A DNA stretch of 11,436 bases from Ghiorsea sp. GTDB lineage: Bacteria > Pseudomonadota > Zetaproteobacteria > Mariprofundales > Mariprofundaceae. Below, piece after piece: positions 1 through 6,410 of this stretch. The translations under genes were made by a program, and so were the position numbers. Location of the stretch: positions 7,051 to 18,486 of the forward strand of contig JALUHL010000232.1 in NCBI GenBank assembly GCA_027053695.1. The letters run 5' to 3'. Numbering within the stretch: the stretch's first letter is position 1; each line of letters starts with the position of its first letter. The notes beneath the pieces are model-generated. The model searched no databases. It saw only the letters and a program-made list of their open reading frames with translations, and was not told the origin of the DNA.

Positions 1-243
1 GCTTTGGCATGCATGCCATGGGTATTTGCAGCCCATCTCACCTCCGAAGAAGATTGGAAGCAAGCGACCAAACTGCTGTATTTCTTACCTGTATTTCTGG
101 CTACGCCTTCTTTTATTTTGCCAGCTATTGCTTTTGCTTTGGTGTTTATTGCTGCGCGTCGCTATTACATGACACGCGAACTGCAAGCCTACCGCACCGA
201 AGTGGTGCATGATGATGCTGGGGAAGAAAAAGCTGAGGATTAA
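1..243 (+). CDS. C-terminal end of an unrecognised membrane protein (5' partial)
   Basis: The reading frame is open at the left edge and closes with TAA at 241-243, leaving 80 visible codons. I do not recognise the family. A hydrophobic stretch covers about visible residues 24-52 (starting LLYFLPVFLA, with three prolines). It could be one long membrane span or a tight hairpin. A basic patch follows (ARRYYMTR), then an acidic hydrophilic tail ending AGEEKAED. The Arg-rich patch after the span suggests, by the positive-inside rule, a cytoplasmic C-terminus. In-frame ATG (13) and TTG (4) codons exist, but no ribosome binding site is visible, so I treat the gene as starting upstream of the window. 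Its stop codon overlaps the stop of the convergent ychF gene by 4 bp (TTAA at 240-243). No terminator is seen between them. Function unknown. Confidence 0.6.
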   Translation, partial: ALACMPWVFAAHLTSEEDWKQATKLLYFLPVFLATPSFILPAIAFALVFIAARRYYMTRELQAYRTEVVHDDAGEEKAED

Positions 244-1337
244 ACGTTAAAACGGAAGTGGAGAATATCACCGTCTTTAACGATGTATTCTTTGCCTTCT
301 AAGCGCATTTTTCCTGCTTCTTTGCATTTGGCTTCGCCGCCAAGGCTCACAAAATCATCATAAGCAATCACTTCAGCGCGGATAAAGCCTTTCTCGAAAT
401 CAGTATGAATCACACCCGCAGCTTGTGGCGCTGTATCACCTACATGAATGGTCCAAGCGCGCACTTCTTTAACACCAGCTGTGAAATATGTAGCAAGGTT
501 TAAAAGCTTGTAAGCAGTACGAATGACGGTGTTTAACCCCGGTTCAGTTAACCCCAAATCCGATAAAAATTCCATTTTATCTTCTTCATCCATTTCCACG
601 AGTTCAGATTCAATTTGTGCTGAGACCACGGCAACTTCCGCGCCCTCACCTTTGGCAAATTCGCGCACTTGTTCAACATACGCATTACCATCAGGCAATG
701 AGCCGTCATCCACATTGGCAACATACAAAACAGGTTTGGCAGTAAGCAGGTTGATAGACTCAATCACTTCTAATACGTCACCACTCAATGTTTGGCGGCG
801 TACTGTAGTGCCATCTTCTAAACCTTTGAGCACGACTTTCATGGCACTTAACGCATTTTCTGCATCTTTATTGCCGCCAGAGCGCGTAAGCTTTTGCTGG
901 CGCTCCATGGCCTTCTCAAGGCTTTCCATATCTTTAAGCATAAGTTCAGTATCAATGGTTTCGATATCGGATAGTGGATTGACTGCATCGTTGACATGGG
1001 TCACGTTTTCATCGTCAAAGCAGCGTACCACATGCGCAATCGCCGAACATTCACGGATATTGCCTAAAAATTTGTTGCCCAAGCCTTCGCCACTTGCAGC
1101 ACCTGCAACAAGGCCAGCAATATCCACAAATTCAACCACGGCATGTTGCACGGCTTGTGGGTTCACAATATCAATCAAAGGTTGTAAACGTGTATCGGGT
1201 ACAGGCACTAAACCAACATTGGGGTCAATGGTGCAAAAGGGGTAATTCGCAGCTTCAGCGCCACCGCCATTGAGTGCGTTAAATAATGTTGATTTCCCTA
1301 CGTTTGGAAGCCCTACGATGCCGATACTTAAAGCCAT
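240..1337 (-). CDS. ychF: Ribosome-binding ATPase YchF (Obg-family, OLA1-like)
   Basis: This is a 365-residue protein, close to the usual 363 or so. Visible motifs are the P-loop GLPNVGKS (residues 9-16), the G3 motif DIAG (72-75), and an NVDD motif (208-211) in place of the GTPase NKxD, which in this family goes with ATP rather than GTP preference. His114 (in NVTHV) sits at the position of the catalytic His known in E. coli YchF. A helical coiled segment covers about 130-195. A C-terminal TGS domain runs from about 281 to the end (YFTAGVKEVRAW to HFRFNV). Family knowledge: YchF binds ribosomes and affects stress responses and translation; it acts in the cytoplasm. It is the last gene of the rplY-pth-ychF operon, 15 bp after pth, with AAGGA about 8 nt before the ATG. 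Its 3' end meets the convergent gene at 243. Identification is secure. Confidence 0.97.
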   Translation of the reverse strand: MALSIGIVGLPNVGKSTLFNALNGGGAEAANYPFCTIDPNVGLVPVPDTRLQPLIDIVNPQAVQHAVVEFVDIAGLVAGAASGEGLGNKFLGNIRECSAIAHVVRCFDDENVTHVNDAVNPLSDIETIDTELMLKDMESLEKAMERQQKLTRSGGNKDAENALSAMKVVLKGLEDGTTVRRQTLSGDVLEVIESINLLTAKPVLYVANVDDGSLPDGNAYVEQVREFAKGEGAEVAVVSAQIESELVEMDEEDKMEFLSDLGLTEPGLNTVIRTAYKLLNLATYFTAGVKEVRAWTIHVGDTAPQAAGVIHTDFEKGFIRAEVIAYDDFVSLGGEAKCKEAGKMRLEGKEYIVKDGDILHFRFNV

Positions 1338-1352
1338 GATAAATCCTTTTTC

Positions 1353-1931
1353 TTATTCTGATTGTTGTAATGTGTGGTGAATCTTGTTGGCAGCTTTGTC
1401 GCGCTCGCCAGCGATAAGCAATGGCATCTGAGGCAATAACGCATCAAAAATGCGCTGCTCATCTGCTCTGTCACTTTCATCAGCGCCACCCAATACCCAA
1501 GGTGTGACATCACCACTTGGTGGTCTGCCAATGCCAATTTTGATACGGGTATAATCAGCATTGGGTAGGTGTTGGTTTAATGAGCGAAGCCCATTGTGCC
1601 CGCCGTGCCCACCACCGTGTTTGATGCGTATTTTTCCTGATGGTAAATCCAAATCATCATACACTACAATGATGTCATCAGGTTCAATATCATAATACTT
1701 TGCAAGTGGGGCAACAGCTTCGCCACTGTTGTTCATAAAGGTTTGAGGTTTGACGAGCAAAACTTTTTCACCATCTATGGTCAAAGTTGCTGTCTCAGCA
1801 GAAAAACGAGGGGCAGAGCCAAAGCTCAACCCCTCAGATTTTGCGAATACATCAAGAAAACGAAAGCCAATATTGTGGCGTGTTTTCTTATACTTGGAGC
1901 CTGGGTTACCAAGCCCAACAAGCATTTTCAT
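1353..1931 (-). CDS. pth: Peptidyl-tRNA hydrolase
   Basis: Pth cleaves the ester bond of peptidyl-tRNA that drops off the ribosome, recycling the tRNA. At 192 residues it matches the family length (E. coli 194). The active-site residues are all present: Asn9 in VGLGNPG, His19 in RHNIGF, Asn67 in PQTFMNNSG, Asp92 in VYDDLDLP, and His112/Asn113 in GGGHGGHNGLRS (106-117). The start MKMLVGLGNPG is the normal family N-terminus. The gene begins 2 bp after the rplY stop, so translation is probably coupled; the only purine-rich binding site is AAAGAAGAA inside the last rplY codons. ychF follows 15 bp downstream. The order rplY-pth-ychF is a common proteobacterial arrangement. No missing residues or anomalies. 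Confidence 0.97.
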   Translation of the reverse strand: MKMLVGLGNPGSKYKKTRHNIGFRFLDVFAKSEGLSFGSAPRFSAETATLTIDGEKVLLVKPQTFMNNSGEAVAPLAKYYDIEPDDIIVVYDDLDLPSGKIRIKHGGGHGGHNGLRSLNQHLPNADYTRIKIGIGRPPSGDVTPWVLGGADESDRADEQRIFDALLPQMPLLIAGERDKAANKIHHTLQQSE

Positions 1932-1933
1932 GA

Positions 1934-2614
1934 TTATTCTTCTTTGTCGCCTTCAGATGAATCTTTAGCAGCTTCATCAGTTGAAGCTTCATCACCTTCA
2001 GCCCCATCAGTTGCAGCTTCATCCACTGTTTCAGGCTCTTCCATGCGTTTTGGTTCTACAATACTAAGAATAGTAAAGTTCACATCGTGAACAACTTCCA
2101 TGCCATCAGGGAGTTCGATGTCATCAATATGCACAATTTGATCCAATTCAAAGTTGGCGCAATCGACTTCGATTTGATCAGGAATAGCATCAGCGCGACA
2201 TGTAACTTCTAGTTCATGACGAATCACAGAAAGTTGTCCGCCTGCTTTCACGCCTGGGCATGTGTCAACATTGATGGTGTGTACAGGTACAGCAACGGTT
2301 ACCGAATCAGAACCAGATACACGGAAGAAATCCAAGTGCATAGGTGTATCATAAATAGAATCCCACTGGGTATCTTTAAGCAATACAGTGTTTTTACCGC
2401 GTTTACCTTTCACTTTAACTTCTAGCATTGAAGTATAAAAAGCTTCATCGCGAAGCATAATTTTTGCGACTTCGTTGTAGTCCAACGTGATGGGTAAATC
2501 AGGCTTGTCGCCACCATAAATAATCGCAGGTAATTTCCCTGCTTTGCGAAGGCGGCGAGTGTTTCCTCTGCCCAAATCTTCGCGTAGTTCTGCTTCTAAA
2601 ACATAGTCAGTCAT
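1934..2614 (-). CDS. rplY: 50S ribosomal protein L25, long Ctc/TL5 form
   Basis: A 226-residue member of the long L25 family, which binds 5S rRNA on the large ribosomal subunit. The N-terminal L25 domain covers about residues 4-98: RGNTRRLRKAGKLPAIIYG at 16-34 and the MHLDFFRV signature at 92-99. The TL5 C-terminal beta domain covers about 104-186 (VPVHTINVDTCPGVKAGG; DIELPDGM). E. coli L25 has only the first domain. From about 192 to the end there is a low-complexity acidic tail with 16 Asp/Glu in 35 residues, coded by short direct repeats. The start ATG has GGAG 6 nt upstream. It leads the rplY-pth-ychF operon; pth starts 2 bp after its stop. In many proteobacteria this gene directly follows prs, but here prs is about 8 kb away on the other strand. 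The symbol ctc is also used for this long form. Confidence 0.95.
   Translation of the reverse strand: MTDYVLEAELREDLGRGNTRRLRKAGKLPAIIYGGDKPDLPITLDYNEVAKIMLRDEAFYTSMLEVKVKGKRGKNTVLLKDTQWDSIYDTPMHLDFFRVSGSDSVTVAVPVHTINVDTCPGVKAGGQLSVIRHELEVTCRADAIPDQIEVDCANFELDQIVHIDDIELPDGMEVVHDVNFTILSIVEPKRMEEPETVDEAATDGAEGDEASTDEAAKDSSEGDKEE
1975..2023 (-). repeat. Short direct repeats coding the acidic tail of L25
   Basis: On the + strand CATCAGTTGAAGCTTCATC (1975-1993) recurs at 2005-2023 with a single mismatch, a period of 30 nt or 10 codons. A third partial copy of the core (GCAGCTTCATCAG) ends at 1980. In the protein this gives the related blocks DEAATDGAEG and DEASTDEAAK. The tail looks as though it grew by tandem duplication. 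Confidence 0.6.
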
Positions 2615-2642
2615 GTTGAACTCCGTATGATAAATTCTACCG

Positions 2643-2656
2643 ACGGGTTTGCCCGT
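2643..2656 (-). promoter_or_regulatory. Small hairpin in the rplY leader
   Basis: The arms ACGGG and CCCGT form a perfect 5-bp inverted repeat with a 4-nt loop, 29 nt upstream of the rplY start in the gap between hemerythrin and rplY (2615-2717). On the minus strand the sequence after it (CGGTAGAATTTATC) is not a T run, so it is not a convincing terminator for the hemerythrin gene. It may be a structural element of the rplY leader, where ribosomal protein genes often carry autoregulatory folds; that role is inference. I see no good -35/-10 pair for rplY in this gap, only a lone TAGAAT (complement of 2634-2639). Confidence 0.3.
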
Positions 2657-2717
2657 TTCGGCGTTGCTCTTTTACAATGTATTTGCAAAAAGGTTGCGCA
2701 TCATAATCAATAAGGAG

Positions 2718-3110
2718 CTATATGCAATCGCGAAGTTTAATATCTACATGAAGGGTATGGCGCATAAACCAGTGGCTAAGAAAAGTTTGTAGGCGGCTTA
2801 AGGATTCAACATCGTATTCATGCTTGGATAAATCGTTTTGTTTTTCACTAAGTATATGAAGCAACTTGGCATGTTGTTCTTTATTTTTCTTGGCTGCTAG
2901 GCATGCCTTTTTTCGCATCACCATTTCCTCAAAATAAAAGTGATTGCGTATAAAATGAATCAGTGTTTCCATGAAATCTTTAGCCCACTTCTGCGAGTAA
3001 GTATGCTGTGTTTTTCGATTCAGTTCATTGAGGTAGGCAAAGATTTGCTGGTGCTGACTGTCAATTTCAGCATCACCCGTTGCATATGTTTCATTCCATT
3101 GTAGCTGCAT
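2718..3110 (-). CDS. Single-domain bacteriohemerythrin with an altered iron site
   Basis: A 130-residue hemerythrin, the usual size of the single-domain form, which binds O2 at a non-heme di-iron centre in a four-helix bundle in the cytoplasm. It opens with the family's MQLQWNETYATGDAEIDSQH. Expected iron ligands are seen at His20, His57 and Glu61 (HFYFE), His80 (EQHAKLL), His118 and Asp123 (HTLHVD). At residue 76, exactly 15 after Glu61, where the family has the first His of its HxxxH pair, there is Asn (AAT codon at 2883-2885). An in-frame ATG at 3170 would add 20 residues, but it falls in the predicted -35 box of this gene's own promoter; the ATG at 3110 has AGGGTG about 6 nt upstream and matches the family N-terminus. 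Roles proposed for the family include O2 sensing, delivery or scavenging. rplY lies 103 bp downstream on the same strand. Confidence 0.9.
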   Translation of the reverse strand: MQLQWNETYATGDAEIDSQHQQIFAYLNELNRKTQHTYSQKWAKDFMETLIHFIRNHFYFEEMVMRKKACLAAKKNKEQHAKLLHILSEKQNDLSKHEYDVESLSRLQTFLSHWFMRHTLHVDIKLRDCI

Positions 3111-3123
3111 GCTTATCACCCTA

Positions 3124-3150
3124 TTGCCATACACGTTCCCTAAGTATAAT
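3124..3150 (+). promoter_or_regulatory. Predicted promoter of cca
   Basis: TTGCCA (3124-3129, five of six consensus bases) is followed after 15 bp by a perfect TATAAT (3145-3150). The spacer is shorter than the optimal 17. Transcription would begin near 3157. That leaves only about 7 nt before the ATG at 3164, so it favours a downstream start for cca. The box overlaps the -10 of the opposite promoter. Confidence 0.5.
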
Positions 3151-3170
3151 GGATTTCTAAGCGATGACAA
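3143..3170 (-). promoter_or_regulatory. Predicted promoter of the hemerythrin gene
   Basis: Read on the minus strand, TTGTCA (complement of 3165-3170) is followed after 16 bp by TATACT (complement of 3143-3148); each box matches five of six consensus bases. Transcription would begin near 3136 and give a leader of about 26 nt to the ATG at 3110. This is the best-looking promoter in the window. Confidence 0.6.
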
Positions 3171-3223
3171 ACCGTGGTGTGTTGGTGCTTGTTTGGCAGG
3201 GGATAAACTTATACGCTAGCGAA

Positions 3224-4597
3224 ATGGAATCTATGCCCCCAAACACCACTATCCCAGAGCAAGTCTTGCATGTGTGCCAAAGCTTGCAGCAGGCAGGTGG
3301 CAAAGCATGGTTAGTGGGTGGCTGTGTGCGAGATATGTTGTTGGGTTTTACGCCTTATGATTGGGATATTGAGGTTTATCAGTTGAGTGAGCAAAAGCTA
3401 ACCCAAGCGCTTAAACATTTGGGCAGGTTTGAGCATGTGGGTAAACAATTTGGCGTATATAAGTTATGGCTTAAGGGTATTGAAATTGATATTGCTTTGC
3501 CGAGAAAAGAAATCAAAACAGGTGAGGGGCACACGGCCTTTGATGTGGTGTGCGATTCAGAGTTAGCGCCTGAGCAAGCGGTGTTGCGCCGCGACTTCAC
3601 CATCAATGCCATGATGTTTGATCCTTTAACGGATAAACTTTTGGATTTTCATGATGGGCAGAAACATCTGCAAGCCAAGCGATTAAAACATGTATCCCCA
3701 GCTTTTGTTGAAGACCCGCTAAGACCATTGAGAGCTATGCAGTTTGCAGCACGTTTGGGTTTAACTTTGGATGCGCAAACAGCGGATATGTGCAAACAGT
3801 TATTAAGCGAAGCGGCATCGCTGCCTGCCGCACGCATTTGGCAGGAGTGGTTAAAATGGAGTAAGGCAGAGCATCCAAGCTTGGGTTTGCAGGCACTTAA
3901 AGCTATGGGTTGGGATGCCTTTTATCCTGAATTATTGGCTTTGCAGGGTTGCCCTCAAGATAAGCATTGGCATCCAGAAGGGGATGTATGGACACATACA
4001 ATGTTGGTGGTGGATGAAGCGAGAAAGCTTTGTGATATTCGCAGGTTAGATGAGAGAGAAAGTATGGTGCTGATGTTTGCTGCACTTTGCCATGATTTGG
4101 GCAAACCCCTTAGCACGCGCACCGACAACCAAGGAAAAATAAGCTCGCCCAATCATGGCGCTGCGGGGGTAAAGCTGGGCATATCTTTCTTGCAACGCAT
4201 TGGTGCTCCCCGTTGGCTCATATCGCATATCAAACCTTTGGTGGCAGAGCATGTGGCTCATTTTAGTGGGAAGGCTACGCCGCGCGCGGTTAAACGCTTA
4301 GCCAAGCGGCTCGAACCTTCGCATATTCGCATGTGGGAAATGCTCACAGAAGCCGATGCCAATGGGCGAAACCCCGCGCCACCAAGTAGGCCAGCATTGG
4401 CTTGGTTAGAGCTTGCGCAAGAGGCAGGTATTAGTGAAGAAAAGCAAACGCCCATTGTGACAGGAAAACTTTTACTTAGTTGGGGAGCAGAGCCATCACC
4501 TGCCATGGGCAATCTATTGATGGACGCATATGAAGCGCAAATGGATGGATTATTTACCGATGAGGCATCTGCCAAGCAATGGTATGAAAAACCATAG
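3224..4597 (+). CDS. cca: CCA tRNA nucleotidyltransferase with HD domain
   Basis: A 457-residue class II nucleotidyltransferase that would add or repair the CCA end of tRNAs. Motifs, numbered from this start: VGGCVRD (31-37), the metal-binding pair Asp46/Asp48 in YDWDIEVY, RRDFTINAM (122-130), and EDPLRPLRAMQFAARLGL from 163. A C-terminal HD phosphohydrolase domain follows: His250, His258 in WTHTM, and HD at 290-291 in LCHDLGK. E. coli CCA has the same pairing and uses its HD domain for phosphatase and phosphodiesterase activity. The C-terminal part (IVTGKLLLSWG) is typical of the family. Start choice is open: an ATG at 3164 would add 20 residues with no ribosome binding site and almost no leader, while 3224 and 3233 both fit the family. 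A poly(A) polymerase is the main alternative, but the HD domain and lack of a long basic tail favour CCA addition. It appears to be a single-gene unit. Confidence 0.88.
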   Translation: MESMPPNTTIPEQVLHVCQSLQQAGGKAWLVGGCVRDMLLGFTPYDWDIEVYQLSEQKLTQALKHLGRFEHVGKQFGVYKLWLKGIEIDIALPRKEIKTGEGHTAFDVVCDSELAPEQAVLRRDFTINAMMFDPLTDKLLDFHDGQKHLQAKRLKHVSPAFVEDPLRPLRAMQFAARLGLTLDAQTADMCKQLLSEAASLPAARIWQEWLKWSKAEHPSLGLQALKAMGWDAFYPELLALQGCPQDKHWHPEGDVWTHTMLVVDEARKLCDIRRLDERESMVLMFAALCHDLGKPLSTRTDNQGKISSPNHGAAGVKLGISFLQRIGAPRWLISHIKPLVAEHVAHFSGKATPRAVKRLAKRLEPSHIRMWEMLTEADANGRNPAPPSRPALAWLELAQEAGISEEKQTPIVTGKLLLSWGAEPSPAMGNLLMDAYEAQMDGLFTDEASAKQWYEKP

Positions 4598-4656
4598 GTT
4601 GAAAATGGTCTTTAGTAGGTTTAGCATAAGCGCAGTCTTGCTGGAAGTTAGTAGGA

Positions 4657-4679
4657 TATAATCCAAGTAAAAAAGGAAG
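4657..4679 (+). promoter_or_regulatory. Predicted -10 box and ribosome binding site of the cytochrome c gene
   Basis: A perfect TATAAT lies at 4657-4662 in the 88-bp gap after cca. No good -35 box sits at the right distance (GTCTTG at 4635-4640, 16 bp away, is poor), so an activator may be needed; that is inference. AAGGAAG at 4673-4679 is 6 nt before the ATG, giving a leader of about 17 nt. This would be the promoter of the long + strand gene series running to the tRNA. Confidence 0.45.
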
Positions 4680-4685
4680 CATACG

Positions 4686-4991
4686 ATGAAAAAAATCGTT
4701 CATACTGCTTTAGCACTTGCCGCATTAAGTTTGGTTGCTGCGCCAACATGGGCAGACGATATGCCAGATGGCGCAAAAGTGTTTAAGAAAAAATGTAAAA
4801 TGTGTCATGCTATCCATAAGAAAAAAGTTGGGCCCATGGTTGCATCCATGAATACAGCCCCGGAAGTGTTAAAAACAACGATTACCAACGGCAGAAAACG
4901 TATGCCAAAATTTGGGCATAAGCTTTCTGAAGCTGAGATTGATGCAGTTGTTGCATTTATCCAAGAAAACCAAAGCCAAGCAGCAGAATAA
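4686..4991 (+). CDS. Small periplasmic class I cytochrome c
   Basis: A 101-residue precursor. Residues 1-23 form a Sec signal peptide (MKKIVHTALALAALSL, then APTWA before DD), leaving a mature protein of about 78 residues. There is a single heme-binding motif CKMCH (37-41). The likely axial Met is Met73 in KRMPKFGHKLS, followed by the usual EIDAVVAFI helix. The fold would be a soluble electron carrier of the c5/c6/c551 size class; the donor and acceptor cannot be told from sequence. The protein is Lys-rich around the heme (KKKCKMCH and HKKK), with 14 Lys/Arg against 9 Asp/Glu in the mature part, which suggests docking to an acidic partner. It has a strong ribosome binding site (AAGGAAG). Its TAA overlaps the ATG of hemN (TAATG), linking a heme protein to a heme synthesis enzyme. 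Confidence 0.93.
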   Translation: MKKIVHTALALAALSLVAAPTWADDMPDGAKVFKKKCKMCHAIHKKKVGPMVASMNTAPEVLKTTITNGRKRMPKFGHKLSEAEIDAVVAFIQENQSQAAE

Positions 4992-6406
4992 TGCAAAAAG
5001 TTAGTCAAGGCACCGCCCGTTTGGGTGGTGCCGATTTATTTGATTTAGATTTAATTAAAAAACATGATAAAGCAGGGCCACGGTATACTTCATACCCAAC
5101 AGCGCCCATGTTTCATGATGGCATCGATTCGCAAGCTTATGCGCAAACATTAAAGGGCGTAGCATGCGATGAAACACCACTATCTTTATATATACATATC
5201 CCATTTTGTAATACGGTTTGTTACTACTGCGGCTGCAATAAAATTGTGACCAAACAATATGATAGAGCCCAACCTTATTTGGATTTATTATTTCAAGAAA
5301 TTGATAAAGTGGCGAGTTTGGTGGGTAAAACACGCCCTGTAACCCAGCTCCATTTTGGTGGCGGAACCCCAACATTTCTCAATGACAATCAAATCAGGGC
5401 TTTGATGGGTAAGCTTAGGGAATCATTTCAGTTTGTCGCTGATGATAAGGCTGAATACAGTATTGAAATGGACCCCAGAGAATGCACGCCAGATACGGTG
5501 AAAACGCTTAGAGAAGTCGGCTTTAATCGCATGAGCATGGGTGTGCAAGATTTCGACCCTATTGTGCAAAAAGCGGTCAACCGTATCCAAAGTAAAGAAG
5601 TGACCTTAAATGTGCTCAATGATGCAAGGCGAGAAGGCTTTCAATCCATGAATATCGATTTGATGTATGGTTTACCACATCAAACGGTAGAAACATTTGA
5701 TGCCACATTAAATCAAATCATTGAATTTAGCCCAGATAGGATTGCACTGTTTAATTATGCGCATTTGCCAGAGATGTTTATGCCGCAGCGGCGCATTGAT
5801 GCATCTGCCATGCCTAGCCCACAAGAAAAACTGAACATCTTAGAGCATAGTATTCATAAATTGATTGATGCTGGGTATGTATTTATTGGTATGGATCATT
5901 TTGCCAAACCTGATGATGAGCTAACGATAGCGCAGCAGCAAGGCAAGTTGTATCGCAACTTCCAAGGCTATTCCACGCAAGCTGATTGTGACTTGATTGG
6001 TTTGGGTTTGACATCGATTGGTTATGTGGGCGGAAGCTTTTTTCAGAATCAAAAAGAAATGGATACTTATGCAACAGCGATTCAAGAAGATGGATTGGCT
6101 GTATTCCGTGGTTATACACTATCCGATGAGGATCATGTGCGAAGGGCTGTGATTATGCGTTTGATGTGTGATTTTAAGCTTGATTTTTCCCAGTTTGAGC
6201 AAGCCTTTCATATTCACTTTAAGAAACATTTTGCGGCTGCTTTGGTAGACCTTGAAGATATGCAAGCCGATGGATTGTTGCAGTTGCGAGAAGATGGGTT
6301 AGAAGTATTGCCTGCTGGGCGTTTGATGATTCGCAATGTGGCTATGGTGTTTGATGAACATTTGCGACAAAAAGCCCAGCAAAATCAATTTTCTAAGGTG
6401 TTATAA
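4991..6406 (+). CDS. hemN: Oxygen-independent coproporphyrinogen III oxidase
   Basis: A radical SAM enzyme that converts coproporphyrinogen III to protoporphyrinogen IX without O2, in the cytoplasm. At 471 residues it is close to E. coli HemN (457). Motifs: GPRYTSYPTA (29-38), the 4Fe-4S cluster ligands Cys73, Cys77 and Cys80 in FCNTVCYYCGC (with Cys82 also conserved in true HemN), GGGTPTFL (123-130), and the C-terminal RNVAMVFDEHL. The presence of RYTSYPTA and CxxxCxxCxC favours genuine HemN over the HemW heme chaperone. The start ATG shares one base with the cytochrome c stop, and there is no clear ribosome binding site of its own, so translation is probably coupled. A strong hairpin covers codons 7-14. 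A TTG at 5021 is a possible alternative start. The JAMM gene follows after 4 bp. Confidence 0.95.
   Translation: MQKVSQGTARLGGADLFDLDLIKKHDKAGPRYTSYPTAPMFHDGIDSQAYAQTLKGVACDETPLSLYIHIPFCNTVCYYCGCNKIVTKQYDRAQPYLDLLFQEIDKVASLVGKTRPVTQLHFGGGTPTFLNDNQIRALMGKLRESFQFVADDKAEYSIEMDPRECTPDTVKTLREVGFNRMSMGVQDFDPIVQKAVNRIQSKEVTLNVLNDARREGFQSMNIDLMYGLPHQTVETFDATLNQIIEFSPDRIALFNYAHLPEMFMPQRRIDASAMPSPQEKLNILEHSIHKLIDAGYVFIGMDHFAKPDDELTIAQQQGKLYRNFQGYSTQADCDLIGLGLTSIGYVGGSFFQNQKEMDTYATAIQEDGLAVFRGYTLSDEDHVRRAVIMRLMCDFKLDFSQFEQAFHIHFKKHFAAALVDLEDMQADGLLQLREDGLEVLPAGRLMIRNVAMVFDEHLRQKAQQNQFSKVL
5009..5032 (+). terminator. Terminator-like hairpin inside the start of hemN
   Basis: The arms GGCACCGCCC (5009-5018) and GGGTGGTGCC (5023-5032) form a 10-bp stem, all paired with one G-U wobble, around a GTTT loop. 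The following 14 bases (GATTTATTTGATTT) are T-rich but broken by A and G. The stem begins 17 nt after the cytochrome c stop. It could end or protect the cytochrome c message and let only part of transcription reach hemN. It is fully within the hemN frame, so it is also coding sequence. Confidence 0.5.
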
Positions 6407-6410
6407 CGAG

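Noticed and set aside
523..1245. A 240-codon open frame on the + strand opposite ychF
   Set aside because: It is fully antisense to a clearly conserved ychF, its product is Ser/Thr-rich low-complexity sequence without family motifs, and it has no ribosome binding site; it is a shadow of the codon use of ychF.
2712..2751. AAGGAG followed by an ATG at 2722 on the + strand
   Set aside because: The frame codes only nine residues (MQSRSLIST) and lies antisense to the hemerythrin 3' end; no promoter is seen, so the binding site is most likely chance.
3111..3170. Upstream start giving a 150-residue hemerythrin
   Set aside because: The ATG at 3170 coincides with the predicted -35 box of the gene's own promoter, and homologues begin at about the MQLQW position.
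4590..4620. Possible terminator hairpin ACCAT/ATGGT after cca
   Set aside because: Only 5 bp, AT-rich, with a 9-nt loop and no T run after it.
4991..6406. HemW (heme chaperone) instead of HemN
   Set aside because: The RYTSYPTA motif, the fourth Cys of CxxxCxxCxC and the length near 470 are features of true HemN.
6336..6410. Upstream extension of the JAMM gene
   Set aside because: The extra codons lie within the conserved 3' end of hemN, and the ATG at 6411 just after the hemN stop is the natural coupled start.
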